A DNA stretch of 64,000 bases, taken from a virus. Below, one piece after another: positions 39,632 to 48,414 of the stretch (the stretch's first letter is position 1; each line of letters starts with the position of its first letter). A program made the translations under genes and the position numbers. A model generated the notes under the pieces. It searched no databases. It saw only the letters and a program-made list of their open reading frames with translations, and was not told the origin of the DNA. Where the stretch lies: positions 124,001 through 188,000 of IMG/VR virus record IMGVR_UViG_3300027963_000035; one strand, 5' to 3'.

Positions 39632-40021
39632 ATGAAAACTCAAGGTGAAGCAGAAGAACTGATGTGTAAGGATTTTTCAAGGTTCTACATTGTGTTCTTA
39701 GGCAGAGGACCCAAAGACATTAAAGTCCATTCAGTTGATAACAATATACTAGTGGTCACACAGAATAATTTTACAAATTGTGAAAAACTTCTCCTAAGCA
39801 CAGAAAGAGGTAATATAATCGCAAAAGAGATGCGAAAGAGCTTAATTGAATCTGGTGAGTGTGAACTATTGAAAATAGTAACTAAAGCCACAAATGAGAA
39901 AGTAAACAATTTCCACCATGACTTTTCAACAAAGAATGGTGAAGAAGCACTCCTATTCAGTTTATGTGGTGTTCCGGGATATCGTTTGAAAAATAATAAA
40001 TATACTAAGTTAGGAGCATGA
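39632..40021 (+). CDS. DUF2294 family protein
   Basis: 129 residues. The pattern GRGPKDIKVHSVDNNILVV, then LTxxEK-like FTNCEKLLLST, then REMRKSL, and a late TNEKVNNFHHDFSTKNGEEA matches the DUF2294 layout. Family function is unknown to me. Its stop overlaps the next start (ATGA), so it is co-translated with the GT25-like gene. Confidence 0.65.
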   Translation: MKTQGEAEELMCKDFSRFYIVFLGRGPKDIKVHSVDNNILVVTQNNFTNCEKLLLSTERGNIIAKEMRKSLIESGECELLKIVTKATNEKVNNFHHDFSTKNGEEALLFSLCGVPGYRLKNNKYTKLGA

Positions 40022-40746
40022 GTCTCAAGTTCAACCAGAGTTCAAGAATTAATTATATAAATTTAAAAGAAAGCAAGGATCGCTTTCTGTTTATGGAGAA
40101 TCAATTCAAAGAATATAATATCACAAATTATAAAAGATTCTCTACAGAAAGATTTGAAGAATACAAGGAACTGGTCAAAATAACTGGCCCTTATATTGAA
40201 AGTGTCAATCATCATGGCACAAACATAACGTTTTTAAGGTGCATTAAGAATTGGCTAGATGAAACAAGTGAGGAATACGGAATATTCCTAGAAGATGATA
40301 CCAGTTTCATTACTAGTCATTATTGGAATTTTACTTGGAATGAATTCCTCTATAGTTTACCAAAAGATTGGGAAGTTGTTCAATTAATCAGAATTAATAG
40401 TATTAACGCAAATAAGCCAGAATTAAACATTCGTACCCGAGATAGTTATGATTGGGGTGCAAGTTGTATGATGAAGAGGACCTATGCAGAAAAACTATTA
40501 AAGAGTTATATGGTGAATCACAATGAATTTTTGTTTGATATCAAGGGTACAGATCTTATGCCCATAGTTGAAAATCTTTTATTCACTAGTGGAGTTTGTT
40601 TAAACGTACCTTTATTCATTGAAACATGTCTCCCTAGCACATACAACAGGGGATATGATCCAATACATGAATATAGCAGATTAAAGTATATGGAACTCTG
40701 GGAAAAACAGGGATTAAGCAAGAGTATAAAAGAGTTTCTTGTTTAA
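40018..40746 (+). CDS. Glycosyltransferase family 25-like
   Basis: 242 residues. Landmarks are INYINLKESKDRFLFMENQF (start), HGTNITFLRCIKNWL and YGIFLEDDTSF (about 95-103), the LEDD metal site of GT25 lipooligosaccharide galactosyltransferases. A later DWGASCMMKRTYAEKLL helix is also typical. Probably modifies a phage or host surface glycan. Confidence 0.75.
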   Translation: MSLKFNQSSRINYINLKESKDRFLFMENQFKEYNITNYKRFSTERFEEYKELVKITGPYIESVNHHGTNITFLRCIKNWLDETSEEYGIFLEDDTSFITSHYWNFTWNEFLYSLPKDWEVVQLIRINSINANKPELNIRTRDSYDWGASCMMKRTYAEKLLKSYMVNHNEFLFDIKGTDLMPIVENLLFTSGVCLNVPLFIETCLPSTYNRGYDPIHEYSRLKYMELWEKQGLSKSIKEFLV

Positions 40747-41086
40747 AGCCTATTAGAGGCTGTTTAAAGCCTTATTAAAAATCAGGCTATGGGATGATTA
40801 AAAAAGATTAAAAAGCCGTCAAAAGCTAAAAATGGAGATAATAGAGGGAATAAAGAGCGGCTATAAAGCGGAGGGGCCACGCCAACCCTTTTTCATCTTT
40901 TTATTTTCTTTTTATTTTCTTTCTATATGCCCATAAAAAAAGGCACTTTAAACAAACATGAAAAAATCTTTTTTTTGATTTTGGGCCTATAACCCACAAA
41001 GTTATTCATTATATTTCTGACTTTGGGTCTATAACCCACAAAGAAGTCTTTTGTTAAAGTCTATCACGCTTCACAGTTTAGTTTTT
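40747..41086. other. Intergenic stretch with small repeats
   Basis: 340 nt without a supported gene. It has GTTTAAAGCCT repeated after the upstream stop, T-rich runs (about 40890-40925), and a 21-nt direct repeat TTGGGYCTATAACCCACAAA at 40981-41001 and 41023-41043, each able to form a TGGG/CCCA hairpin. Confidence 0.6.
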
Positions 41087-41263
41087 ATGAAAGAAAAAGA
41101 CAAAATTCTGGAGATAATTAAACTCTGTGAGAGTGCAATAAACAAACAAACTGAGAAGAATAAAAAAGGTGGCTATGGTTTGGATGATTATACAGACGGC
41201 CGAATGATAGGAAGTGCTAGTCTAGCCAGAAATATACTGAGGATTATTAAAAAATCAGTTTGA
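41087..41263 (+). CDS. Hypothetical protein
   Basis: 58 residues from ATG 41087. Charged and helical (EKDKILEIIKLCESAINKQT, SASLARNILRIIKKSV). The end pattern MIGSASLARNILRI is common in small phage proteins. A bidirectional terminator follows. Confidence 0.6.
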   Translation: MKEKDKILEIIKLCESAINKQTEKNKKGGYGLDDYTDGRMIGSASLARNILRIIKKSV

Positions 41264-41270
41264 GAAATAG

Positions 41271-41304
41271 TGAAGGGTCAAGCCTTTTAAAACTTGACCC
41301 TTCA
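41271..41304. terminator. Bidirectional terminator between convergent genes
   Basis: TGAAGGGTCAAG pairs with CTTGACCCTTCA (12 bp, 10-nt loop). It serves the genes ending at 41263 and 41329. Confidence 0.8.
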
Positions 41305-41328
41305 TGTTCTTTAATCCATCTTCCAATT

Positions 41329-42210
41329 CTACTGATTTTTTAATTTTTCTAATTCTTCTTTTAGTTTTAGATTTTCTTTTAAAAGAAAATCTAATTCTTT
41401 TTGCTTTTTTTGTTCTTCTATTTGTTTCCTAAGATCTTCGTTTTCTTTTTCTATTTTTATTTTGATATTTTCTTTATCTGATGTAACATGCACAGGATAA
41501 GATCCATTGATACGCTTTGTTCCTTGTAAAAATAATTTTAAAGTAACAAAATCAGATTCTAAATCAATTGAGACTTCATAAAAATTTTGCTGCGTTGGTT
41601 TGCCTTCAACTGTAGCCCCGTCCTTGATATCGCTATTAAGAATTAGATCATGGGTTGGATATGAATTTTGGATTCCAGAGTGATCTGAATTATTATTTCT
41701 GTGTAGGGATCGAGGAGCGTGTTTATTGTATGTGTGTGAATCACAAGTAGCATTCCAACTACATGGGGTAGTTGATGACATCCAATAGGTATTTGAGGTA
41801 TTTGGCCACTTATTGTTATTCCAAATTGAAGGATTGTATGTATAAGTAACAGGAAGTTGCTTTTCTAAATAAAAAACAGATTCAATCAAACCTTTTACTT
41901 TATCATCATTATTTCCGTTTTTTCCAAAATCTATTGCTTCTTCACTGTCTAAAGAAACAAACTTGAATGCACAATCTTTATGGGCATATCTTTTTATGTC
42001 TATAAAACTGTTGGCGTTTATAACATAACCATCAGCACTTGCATTTTCACCGTCTATTTTAAATTTAACGACTGCTCTGCGGTCGTTTTTATTTCTAAAC
42101 CTGATTGTGTATTCACTTCCAAAGGGTATGATGACGGTTCCATTTGCTAATTCTTTTTGAATTTTACCGTCAATAATAATACACATTACAAACTTGTTTG
42201 AATAAACCAT
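41329..42210 (-). CDS. Putative virion-associated protein with coiled-coil end
   Basis: 293 residues. N-terminal beta domain (IIIDGKIQKELANGTVIIPF, EYTIRFRNKNDRRAVVKFKI, FIDIKRY). A His/Ser/Asn-rich middle (TYNPSIWNNNKWPNTSNTYW, HAPRSLHRNNN) follows, then a second beta part and a C-terminal Lys/Glu coiled coil (about 250-293). AAAGGAGG lies 5 nt before ATG and TATAAT about 25 nt upstream. Structural role inferred from layout and leader. Confidence 0.7.
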   Translation of the reverse strand: MVYSNKFVMCIIIDGKIQKELANGTVIIPFGSEYTIRFRNKNDRRAVVKFKIDGENASADGYVINANSFIDIKRYAHKDCAFKFVSLDSEEAIDFGKNGNNDDKVKGLIESVFYLEKQLPVTYTYNPSIWNNNKWPNTSNTYWMSSTTPCSWNATCDSHTYNKHAPRSLHRNNNSDHSGIQNSYPTHDLILNSDIKDGATVEGKPTQQNFYEVSIDLESDFVTLKLFLQGTKRINGSYPVHVTSDKENIKIKIEKENEDLRKQIEEQKKQKELDFLLKENLKLKEELEKLKNQ

Positions 42211-42248
42211 ACGAACCTCCTTTAAACCTAAAAATTATACTCAATTCC

Positions 42249-42525
42249 TCATCTTGAGCGATGGTTCTTTGTTCGCATAAAGAACCTAGACAATAGGTCA
42301 TTTGTCGAGGATATGTTATTTATAGTTAAATTATAGATTTTTTCAATAGGTCTTTGACAAAATTCAAATATTCTGCAATAATAGACTCTATGAAAAACAG
42401 GTTTGATTTTACCAGCGGCTCCTAATCCTGCCATTCCTATTAGTCCAGCCGTTATTAAGTTTTTGCCCCATCCTTCTTCAATAGTTTCTGGATGATTCTC
42501 TTCTAAATTGTTGGAATGTTTTCAT
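42249..42525 (-). pseudogene. Frameshifted tagged gene
   Basis: ATG 42525 overlaps the stop of the gene upstream (ATGA) and reads MKTFQQF, then stops after 15 codons. A one-base shift restores NNLEENHPETIEEGWGKNLI then TAGLIGMAGLGAAGKIK, closely matching the start of the protein at 18656 (NHPEIMDEG, VAGSIAGMGLG). Beyond that the frame runs into antisense of a duplicated promoter. Disrupted by a frameshift and a recombination. Confidence 0.75.
42354..42392 (+). promoter_or_regulatory. Duplicated sigma70-like promoter with truncated gene start
   Basis: TTGACA, 17-nt spacer, AATAAT, then ATGAAAAAC. A 29-nt core (42371-42399) is identical to the promoter and start of the gene at 43308. Here the reading frame stops after 11 codons. 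Confidence 0.75.
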
Positions 42526-43040
42526 CTGATTGCAACCCTTACTATAGGACTTTTCTGTAGAGCTTCCTGCATTTTACTTATTTTTTGTTTTATTATTTCG
42601 TTTACTAGTTCTTGTGCAAAGCCAGGAACTATCGTATTATTGTTAACAGCTTGAATTATTGAGTTTATAACTCCCTGTTTTTCTTCTGCGGTTAAACAAG
42701 CTTGAGATTCAGGGGTTGAGCCAGTTCTAGATTCTATTTCAGCTTCAAGATGTCCTGGTCTGAGTGCTTTATTGCCTGCTTTACCACTACGAATATCTTG
42801 TTCTATATTTTGTCTTATTGTTTGTTTTGCTTTATTTAAAGCGTTGCTGTTCTGCATATTTTGAGATACTACATCTTTTCCACCCCAAACAGCTGTTATT
42901 ATAGACTTGGCTAAACCACCATATGGAACGGCGTTTGCCACAATTTCCGTTCCTATTTCCTTGGCGGCAGATTTAACTATATCGCCAACTGGTTTTTGAT
43001 CTAGCATATTATCTTCTAAATATTGTTGAAATGTTTTCAT
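42522..43040 (-). CDS. Tagged protein (MKTFQQYL) of unknown function
   Basis: 172 residues. The tag MKTFQQYLEDNMLD is followed by a Gly/Ala helix region (GTEIVANAVPYGGLAKSIIT) and a long helical Gln/Asn-rich domain (KAKQTIRQNIEQDIRSGKAG; INSIIQAVNNNTIVPGFAQE). TATATA lies 5 nt before ATG with no Shine-Dalgarno, so the mRNA is probably leaderless. The downstream frameshifted tagged gene is coupled to it. Confidence 0.75.
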   Translation of the reverse strand: MKTFQQYLEDNMLDQKPVGDIVKSAAKEIGTEIVANAVPYGGLAKSIITAVWGGKDVVSQNMQNSNALNKAKQTIRQNIEQDIRSGKAGNKALRPGHLEAEIESRTGSTPESQACLTAEEKQGVINSIIQAVNNNTIVPGFAQELVNEIIKQKISKMQEALQKSPIVRVAIR

Positions 43041-43087
43041 AAAAATATATAAGCATGAAAAGTATTTTCTATATTAATATGTGCTAG

Positions 43088-43264
43088 AACTACATATTAA
43101 AAGTATTAGTCTACTGGGATCAGGAATATCCTGATAAAAGAATAGGTGATAATCTATTTGAAGTCTATGAAAATAAAGCCCTCAGAAAATCAATAGAAGA
43201 ATGCTGTGACTTTGGATTAAATGTCCAGAATTGCTGTGGGGAGATAAACAGAACGTTTTTTTAA
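43088..43264 (+). pseudogene. Gene remnant without start codon
   Basis: A 58-codon open frame (VYWDQEYPDKRIGDNLFEVY, IEECCDFGLNVQNCCGEI) has protein-like composition but no ATG, GTG or TTG after the upstream stop. It lies in the rearranged patch and is probably a decayed 3' end. Confidence 0.4.
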
Positions 43265-43271
43265 ATATGAA

Positions 43272-43300
43272 TTGACAAAAGTATAGAGTTCTGCAATAAT
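43272..43300 (+). promoter_or_regulatory. Sigma70-like promoter
   Basis: TTGACA (43272-43277), 17-nt spacer ending in TGC, AATAAT (43295-43300). ATG is at 43308, so transcription should start at or next to the initiation codon. Confidence 0.75.
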
Positions 43301-43307
43301 AGACTCT

Positions 43308-43535
43308 ATGAAAAACAATAACGCACATTTAATTCTAATATTAATATCCTATCTTGCTATAGGATCTATTCTTGCTAGTAACAGTGTTCATGATAAGACC
43401 TTAAAATTAACTCAAGACTCTATTGAAACTCTATTAAAGATAGAAATCATAACAGAAAAGCAGTTTAATAATCTTCAAAATAGAGTTGAACATCTAGAGA
43501 GAGGGGAGAGAATAATTGCTAGAGTTAACTATTAG
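43308..43535 (+). CDS. Small membrane-anchored coiled-coil protein
   Basis: 75 residues. A membrane helix (LILILISYLAIGSILASNS, about 7-25) is followed by a coiled coil (LTQDSIETLLKIEIITEKQF, NNLQNRVEHLER). The general look is of a phage spanin or holin-accessory protein, but there is no specific evidence. Leaderless promoter directly upstream. Confidence 0.7.
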   Translation: MKNNNAHLILILISYLAIGSILASNSVHDKTLKLTQDSIETLLKIEIITEKQFNNLQNRVEHLERGERIIARVNY

Positions 43536-43566
43536 GTAATTTTTTTGAATTTACTATAATAGTGTA

Positions 43567-44388
43567 ATGAAAAAACCATCTATTGCTCCTGATAAATCAT
43601 TACCAACTCCTTGGGAAGGATCAGTTATTAAAAAGCCCTGGGAATATAAGGTCACAGCGGTCATACCTTGTATCAATGCTATGGATAGTTTACCATTAGT
43701 GATTGAAACTCTCAGACTACAAACTGAAAGACCTTATATTGTGATCGTTGATACTGGGAGCGAGGATACTAGTAGTATTGAAGATTTAAGGGATGAGGAT
43801 GTTGAGATTCATTTTATTCGTTCCAATAGTTGGCGGCATCCAAGTGAACCAGTAACAGCAGCAATGGATTTAAGTTTATCATTCGTTCACACTAGGTTCT
43901 TGTTTTGCACCCATTCAGACTGTTTTCTTAAAAGAAAAGAATTATTAGCTGAAATGGTTGAACTGTGCGAATTGCATAAAGCAGTTGGCTATCAACTTAG
44001 TCCTAGGCCACATCCAGATTGGGAATGGATGCTAGGACATACTTGCACTATGTTTGATGTAATGACACTAGACAAAATTGATGCAACTTGGGGTCTCCGA
44101 AGATTATGTAATAATCGTGGAGTAGAACTCAAACCAGCAGTATGTGGTCCAAATTGGCCTGATACAGAACTATTAATTAACTATCAACTTAAACAAAACG
44201 GTATAAATTCTCTACTAATAGGTTCAGAGCAGAACTATGAGAGAACAAATGATAATAACATTGATCATTGTCGCTCACTTCCTAGTTCTATGATTTATTT
44301 TGAACAATACGCTCAAAATGCTAAATTATGGATGAATGATGCTATAGAACAAGCAAAGAAAAGAATTGAAGAGTGGTCAGAGAAATGA
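43567..44388 (+). CDS. Glycosyltransferase family 2
   Basis: 273 residues. GT-A fold landmarks: VTAVIPCINAMDSLPLVIET (start), IVIVDTGSED (about 58-67), FLFCTHSDCF (about 115-124, DxD-like site with SDC). A perfect TATAAT lies six nt before ATG. It overlaps the following methyltransferase gene by four nt. Confidence 0.75.
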   Translation: MKKPSIAPDKSLPTPWEGSVIKKPWEYKVTAVIPCINAMDSLPLVIETLRLQTERPYIVIVDTGSEDTSSIEDLRDEDVEIHFIRSNSWRHPSEPVTAAMDLSLSFVHTRFLFCTHSDCFLKRKELLAEMVELCELHKAVGYQLSPRPHPDWEWMLGHTCTMFDVMTLDKIDATWGLRRLCNNRGVELKPAVCGPNWPDTELLINYQLKQNGINSLLIGSEQNYERTNDNNIDHCRSLPSSMIYFEQYAQNAKLWMNDAIEQAKKRIEEWSEK

Positions 44389-45509
44389 GTAGATTTTCAA
44401 AAGACGAAGAAGTATATTTTTACAATAAAGAAACCAACGAAATACTAGCGGGCAAAATATTCGACATTAAAGATAAAAATGAATATCAAATAATTTGTTA
44501 TATTGATATGAAATCTAGAGTGACGCCCTATACGCCAATAGTATCAGAATCAGAAATCAGTCACAATAAAGATGAACTTGAGTATTTAGTAAAAAACACT
44601 CAAATATACAAACGCTATAAACTATTACTTAGAAACATATCAAAAACAGATAAAGGATTGGAAATTGGACCTTTTTATCATCCAATTGCACCAAAAAAAG
44701 ACGGATGGCAAACAACAATAGTCGATATATGTTCTAAAGAAGATTTAATCAAAAAACTATCGCCAGAAATCATGTCGCATGGATTGTCTAAAAATATAGA
44801 AGATATAGACATTTTGTGGGATTGGAAAAATGAGTCTTTAGAGGAAGCGGTAAAAAATAAAGTTGGTAACAATTTAGATTATATAATAAGTAGTCATTCA
44901 ATAGAACATGTGGTTGATATTCTTGATTTTTTAAAATCTTGCTCTAACCTGCTTAAAGAGAGTGGAGTATTTAACTTGGCAGTCCCAGATTTAAGATATA
45001 ACTTTGATTTTTTTAGAAATCCTTCCTCTCTTGGTCAAGTATTATCGGTATATAACAATAAAACCAAAAGACATTCTTCTGAAGTCTACTTAGATTCCAT
45101 AAATCATCAATCTTGGGCTGACAAACAAAGTGCTTGGAGGCCACATTCTTCTCAAGAAGTTGTTCTTTATCCTCAAAAACTTGAAGTTTCATGGAAGTTA
45201 TACCAAGATAATTTGATTTCTGAAAATCATACTGATTGTCACAATTGGGCTTTCACACCCAGCAGTTTCAAGCTTTTATTTTTTGAGTTGTTGGTTTTAG
45301 GTTTTATTGATCTAATGGTAAATAAAATAGTTCAAGATGACTCCGAAAATGGTTCAGAGTTTATTGTTCAACTCATAAAAATAGACAAAACAAGCATAGA
45401 AATGAAATCTGAAGAAATACATGAACATCGTTTAAAATTATTGTCTAATATCGTAATTGAACTTGCACAAAGAGTAGAAATAGGAAAGTTAAAATACCAT
45501 TATCTTTAA
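44385..45509 (+). CDS. SAM-dependent methyltransferase
   Basis: 374 residues from the ATG overlapping the upstream stop (ATGA). Residues about 8-60 look like a small beta-barrel. The class I methyltransferase core is at about 88-220: GLEIGPFYHPIAPKK, TIVDIC, LDYIISSHSIEHVVDILDFL, GVFNLAVPDLRY. The C-terminal third (NHTDCHNWAFTPSSFKLLFF) is also common in methyltransferases found in sugar clusters. Probably works with the GT2. Confidence 0.75.
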   Translation: MSRFSKDEEVYFYNKETNEILAGKIFDIKDKNEYQIICYIDMKSRVTPYTPIVSESEISHNKDELEYLVKNTQIYKRYKLLLRNISKTDKGLEIGPFYHPIAPKKDGWQTTIVDICSKEDLIKKLSPEIMSHGLSKNIEDIDILWDWKNESLEEAVKNKVGNNLDYIISSHSIEHVVDILDFLKSCSNLLKESGVFNLAVPDLRYNFDFFRNPSSLGQVLSVYNNKTKRHSSEVYLDSINHQSWADKQSAWRPHSSQEVVLYPQKLEVSWKLYQDNLISENHTDCHNWAFTPSSFKLLFFELLVLGFIDLMVNKIVQDDSENGSEFIVQLIKIDKTSIEMKSEEIHEHRLKLLSNIVIELAQRVEIGKLKYHYL

Positions 45510-45623
45510 TATCCACAATATAATATTCTATTAGCGTCAAAATATATAGAATAAACTGTTGGGGGGTGAATTCACAATTTCCATTAATACTATTTATAAG
45601 CTCTTTTTCTGTTATACAACCAA

Positions 45624-45839
45624 TTAGTATGGGTGTAAACTTGGTTTAATAGGGACATCAAAAGGTCTTTTTGCAATCCTCAATGGTTTTCTTACGGAGC
45701 AACTCACAATCCTCTCAGGACAGCAGTTATTATCCCCGCATCCATGATTTTCAAGATCAGAATATATTAAATTTAAATCATTATAATCTTTGGCAATTAC
45801 AGCATATTCTCTTTGGCCGATTTGTTCGTTGGTGGTCAT
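45624..45839 (-). CDS. Hypothetical protein
   Basis: 71 residues with CGDNNCCPERIVSC, a possible metal site. TATATA lies five nt before ATG. Just past its stop, in another frame, lies a short segment similar to the C-terminus of the gene at 45863 (ITEKELINSI versus IPEKEFRDSV), a hint of an old duplication. Confidence 0.6.
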   Translation of the reverse strand: MTTNEQIGQREYAVIAKDYNDLNLIYSDLENHGCGDNNCCPERIVSCSVRKPLRIAKRPFDVPIKPSLHPY

Positions 45840-45862
45840 ATACCTATATAGGATTATCTAAT

Positions 45863-46534
45863 TTATTTTACAAGTTCCATTAGGTAATCAACACTATCTC
45901 TGAATTCTTTTTCTGGTATATAACCAATTGTTTCAGTGTAATAATTAATTGGGATCTTATTTTTAATTTTTAAATCAATTGATTTTTCTGGGTCTGCATC
46001 GAGTATCTTTTTGGCCCTAGAGTGTTCAAACATTCTATTCTCAAGCAGTTCATCGCTTAATGACTCTAGTATCATATACCAGGCATCAACTTCTTTGCTT
46101 TTATCTTCAATTACTTTTGGGGTTTTGTAGATGTCTGAGTATGTATCATTGACTAGTTTTCGGTATTTAAATTTTTCTCTTTTATGTTCTACTGAAAATA
46201 TCTCAAAACTAATAGAATTTACAAGACTTTCGAATACAGAATATATTGCACTGTCACTCCATTGATGAGGATGAAGAATTTCTTCGTCTGTTAATAGTGC
46301 CTTAGAAACTTTGGCAACACTGTATAGTTTTTCTTTGGTATTTATATCATTAAAAGGTCTATGATATATCGGACACTTATTAAGATAAAATGTGTCCCTC
46401 TCTTTTATTATTTCTTTTAAATATTCTTCACTATAATCTAAAAAGAAATATTCAAAGTTCTCATACACCCCTATTATATAAAGATTTTTGAGTTTACCCT
46501 CTAATTTAATATCTTGATGATCATGACTCCACAT
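45863..46534 (-). CDS. Hypothetical protein
   Basis: 223 residues, soluble, mixed charge (NLYIIGVYENFEYFFLDYSE, YHRPFNDINTKEKLYSVAKV). AGGAGG lies 3 nt before ATG, just after the terminator of the upstream tagged gene. No family recognised. Confidence 0.7.
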   Translation of the reverse strand: MWSHDHQDIKLEGKLKNLYIIGVYENFEYFFLDYSEEYLKEIIKERDTFYLNKCPIYHRPFNDINTKEKLYSVAKVSKALLTDEEILHPHQWSDSAIYSVFESLVNSISFEIFSVEHKREKFKYRKLVNDTYSDIYKTPKVIEDKSKEVDAWYMILESLSDELLENRMFEHSRAKKILDADPEKSIDLKIKNKIPINYYTETIGYIPEKEFRDSVDYLMELVK

Positions 46535-46555
46535 TATCCTCCTAGTGTATAAAAA

Positions 46556-46578
46556 AACCCTGCCTTTTGGGCAGGGTT
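46556..46578 (-). terminator. Rho-independent terminator
   Basis: CCCTGCC pairs with GGCAGGG, followed by seven T in the transcribed sense. It ends the tagged gene at 46585. Confidence 0.9.
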
Positions 46579-46584
46579 AGTAAT

Positions 46585-46800
46585 TTACTTTTTTGTGTTG
46601 TCGTGGTTTTTCCACTTCATTTCACCATGATCTACTTCATCATCATCTAATTTCGGCCCCATTTTCTGAATAGCGTCAGCGGCAACTGGGGTGAAATAAC
46701 TTGCGGGGTAATGCGAGCGAATATAACTATCGGGATATGCCCAGTGCATAGTCCCTGCTCTTGTTGTTTTTTCGCTTAATAGCCATTCCTTAAAATTCAT
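46585..46800 (-). CDS. Small tagged protein (MNFKEWLL)
   Basis: 71 residues. The tag MNFKEWLLSEKTT is followed by a short polar chain (HWAYPDSYIRSHYPASYF; GPKLDDDEVDHGEMKW). TATATAAT lies a few nt before ATG with no Shine-Dalgarno. It has its own promoter and terminator, as expected of an independently expressed virion-interior protein. Confidence 0.75.
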   Translation of the reverse strand: MNFKEWLLSEKTTRAGTMHWAYPDSYIRSHYPASYFTPVAADAIQKMGPKLDDDEVDHGEMKWKNHDNTKK

Positions 46801-46827
46801 ACATTATATATGAACCAAACTCTTTTT

Positions 46828-47499
46828 TTATGGCATTAAAGTATCTTTTGTATGATGATCAAAAGATACATTTTTCATATCTCTAAACTTCTTTTTAACT
46901 TCAGCCAGAGATATTGGATATGGGCAATTCTCTACACCAACATCAATAATTTTGGCTTTATAGAGAATCTTGCCAATTTCGCTTTTGTATAGATTTGCGT
47001 GACAATGACTGTGGATCATAAATGAACCTTTGCTTTGGCGGTTCCAACTTGCCAAAGGATAATGGCTCATTACAATTTCTTGTCCACCTATGGTTGCTTC
47101 AAGATAATTAGGAACAAAGATCACCTTTTTATCTTCTTCTGGAAGATAAACATTTTCTTCAATGCTTTCAAAGATCTGCTTATATCCGCCCTGATGATTT
47201 CCAGGCATAACATAGAGTTTCTTAAAACTTATGTCTTTTAGAAACTTAATGAATTTTTCTTCGGCATTATGTCCGAAGATACTATCGCCAAGAAGAAATC
47301 CGATAGTATTATGGTTTGCCTTATTGTTCCAGTTGTTGACTAGGCCAAGATTATATTCTTCAATGCTATTATAGCCTCTGTGCTTCCAAATTGGAATTGT
47401 CCAATGTTCTGATAGATGGTCAAGATGAACACATCCCCAAAAAAGAACATTATTTTCTTTTTCGTTTTCTTTTATTGCTTTGTAGAAATAATCTTTCAT
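46828..47499 (-). CDS. Calcineurin-like metallophosphoesterase
   Basis: 223 residues. Motifs in order: FWGCVHLDH (about 20, usual GDxH), GFLLGDSIFG, YVMPGNHQGG (about 95), IVMSHYPLAS (about 145), SHCHAN (about 168). These supply the two-metal site. Substrates in phages range from nucleotides to phosphoproteins; none is indicated here. Confidence 0.85.
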   Translation of the reverse strand: MKDYFYKAIKENEKENNVLFWGCVHLDHLSEHWTIPIWKHRGYNSIEEYNLGLVNNWNNKANHNTIGFLLGDSIFGHNAEEKFIKFLKDISFKKLYVMPGNHQGGYKQIFESIEENVYLPEEDKKVIFVPNYLEATIGGQEIVMSHYPLASWNRQSKGSFMIHSHCHANLYKSEIGKILYKAKIIDVGVENCPYPISLAEVKKKFRDMKNVSFDHHTKDTLMP

Positions 47500-47527
47500 G
47501 ACAGTGATGAATAATCCTAGTTTAGAT

Positions 47528-47668
47528 CTATTCCTTAATAGTTTCCTCTAGTAGACCAATAGCCGTTTCCAAAAATATCGGCCAATCCCATAAATCTACT
47601 TCGTAATCTATAGTATTATTCCAACTAGAGATAAAGTCCTTAATTCTATTCTTGAGTTCATTAGTCAT
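47528..47668 (-). CDS. Hypothetical protein
   Basis: 46 residues from ATG 47668 (GGGAGAAAAATA upstream), overlapping the pilin-like stop (TAATG). It begins MTNELKNRIKDF, like the genes at 49483 (MTNELKETIQTF) and 48892 (MTNEQNM), suggesting a small paralog group. Confidence 0.65.
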   Translation of the reverse strand: MTNELKNRIKDFISSWNNTIDYEVDLWDWPIFLETAIGLLEETIKE

Positions 47669-47955
47669 TATTTTTCTCCCTTTTCGGCAGTTAGTGTGAA
47701 ACAAGGACAATCAGGATGATGAATAATATCATGCCCATCTCTTATAAAAAGATGGTTGTCGTGCTTCACAGTAACAAAGTTATACATCCGACCATCTGGC
47801 GTAGACTTCTCACCATTCTCTATGCGTTTATTGTTGATAGATTGAATTGCCGGGACTAATAGTCCAATAAGAGTTAAAACAATAAACAAACAAACCAAAG
47901 CCTCTACAAGTGTAAATCCTTTTTTCATTTTAATATAAGAGTAATTATCTCCCAT
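47668..47955 (-). CDS. Type IV pilin-like (pseudopilin) protein
   Basis: 95 residues. After a short leader (MGDNYSYIKMKKG) comes the prepilin cleavage site and N-methylated helix FTLVEALVCLFIVLTLIGLL, with Glu at +5, ending VPAIQS. This matches the planctomycete DUF1559-type start (FTLIELLVVIAI...LLLPAVQ). The 60-residue soluble part is short and has two Cys (PDCPC). GGAG lies 8 nt before ATG. It could be processed by host prepilin peptidase and enter host pilus or secretion machinery. Confidence 0.8.
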   Translation of the reverse strand: MGDNYSYIKMKKGFTLVEALVCLFIVLTLIGLLVPAIQSINNKRIENGEKSTPDGRMYNFVTVKHDNHLFIRDGHDIIHHPDCPCFTLTAEKGEK

Positions 47956-48191
47956 TAGTTATTCTCCAAATAGTTATCATGTTTAATAGCCTTTAAAGGA
48001 TAAGGAACAAATACTATTTCTGTTAGAAGTTTTCCCTCTATAGTTCGAGGTGGTTTACCAGACCCATCTAATACATATCTTTCTATTTGACCAGTTTCCG
48101 TATCCGCCCTAACAACATAGTCTAATCTGTTACCATTTGCATCAAATAGTTCATAATTATAATGGTCAAAGATATTAACGTCTAGTATCAT
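47955..48191 (-). CDS. Hypothetical protein
   Basis: 78 residues, acidic beta protein (MILDVNIFDHYNYELFDANG, RADTETGQIERYVLD). Start overlaps the upstream gene; stop shares bases with the pilin-like start. GGAG lies upstream. No family recognised. Confidence 0.7.
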   Translation of the reverse strand: MILDVNIFDHYNYELFDANGNRLDYVVRADTETGQIERYVLDGSGKPPRTIEGKLLTEIVFVPYPLKAIKHDNYLENN

Positions 48192-48414
48192 TATTTTTCT
48201 CCAAAGTATTATTCACTTCAATTACCTCGTTAGTATATTGATAGTGAATATTTGTCCAAAACTCGCCCTGTTCAATAATTAGTTCATAATTATGAAACTT
48301 ACCTTCGTGAAACATAGGAACAACAGAGGGTATTCTACCATCTTTAGCAGTTAAACTATTTCCACACGATGGGCCACCGACTAAGGAGATTATTGTGTTG
48401 TACTCTTTATCCAT
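48175..48414 (-). CDS. Hypothetical protein
   Basis: 79 residues from ATG 48414, which overlaps the end of a 16-codon leader frame. Contains SLVGGPSCGNSLTAKDGRIP and YELIIEQGEFWTNIHYQY. Its original ribosome site appears to have been replaced by a copy of the one at 49677. Confidence 0.65.
   Translation of the reverse strand: MDKEYNTIISLVGGPSCGNSLTAKDGRIPSVVPMFHEGKFHNYELIIEQGEFWTNIHYQYTNEVIEVNNTLEKNNDTRR

Noticed and set aside
45510-45623. Extra copy of the 45863 protein C-terminus
   Set aside because: Only about ten residues agree, and there is no complete reading frame; kept only as a remark.
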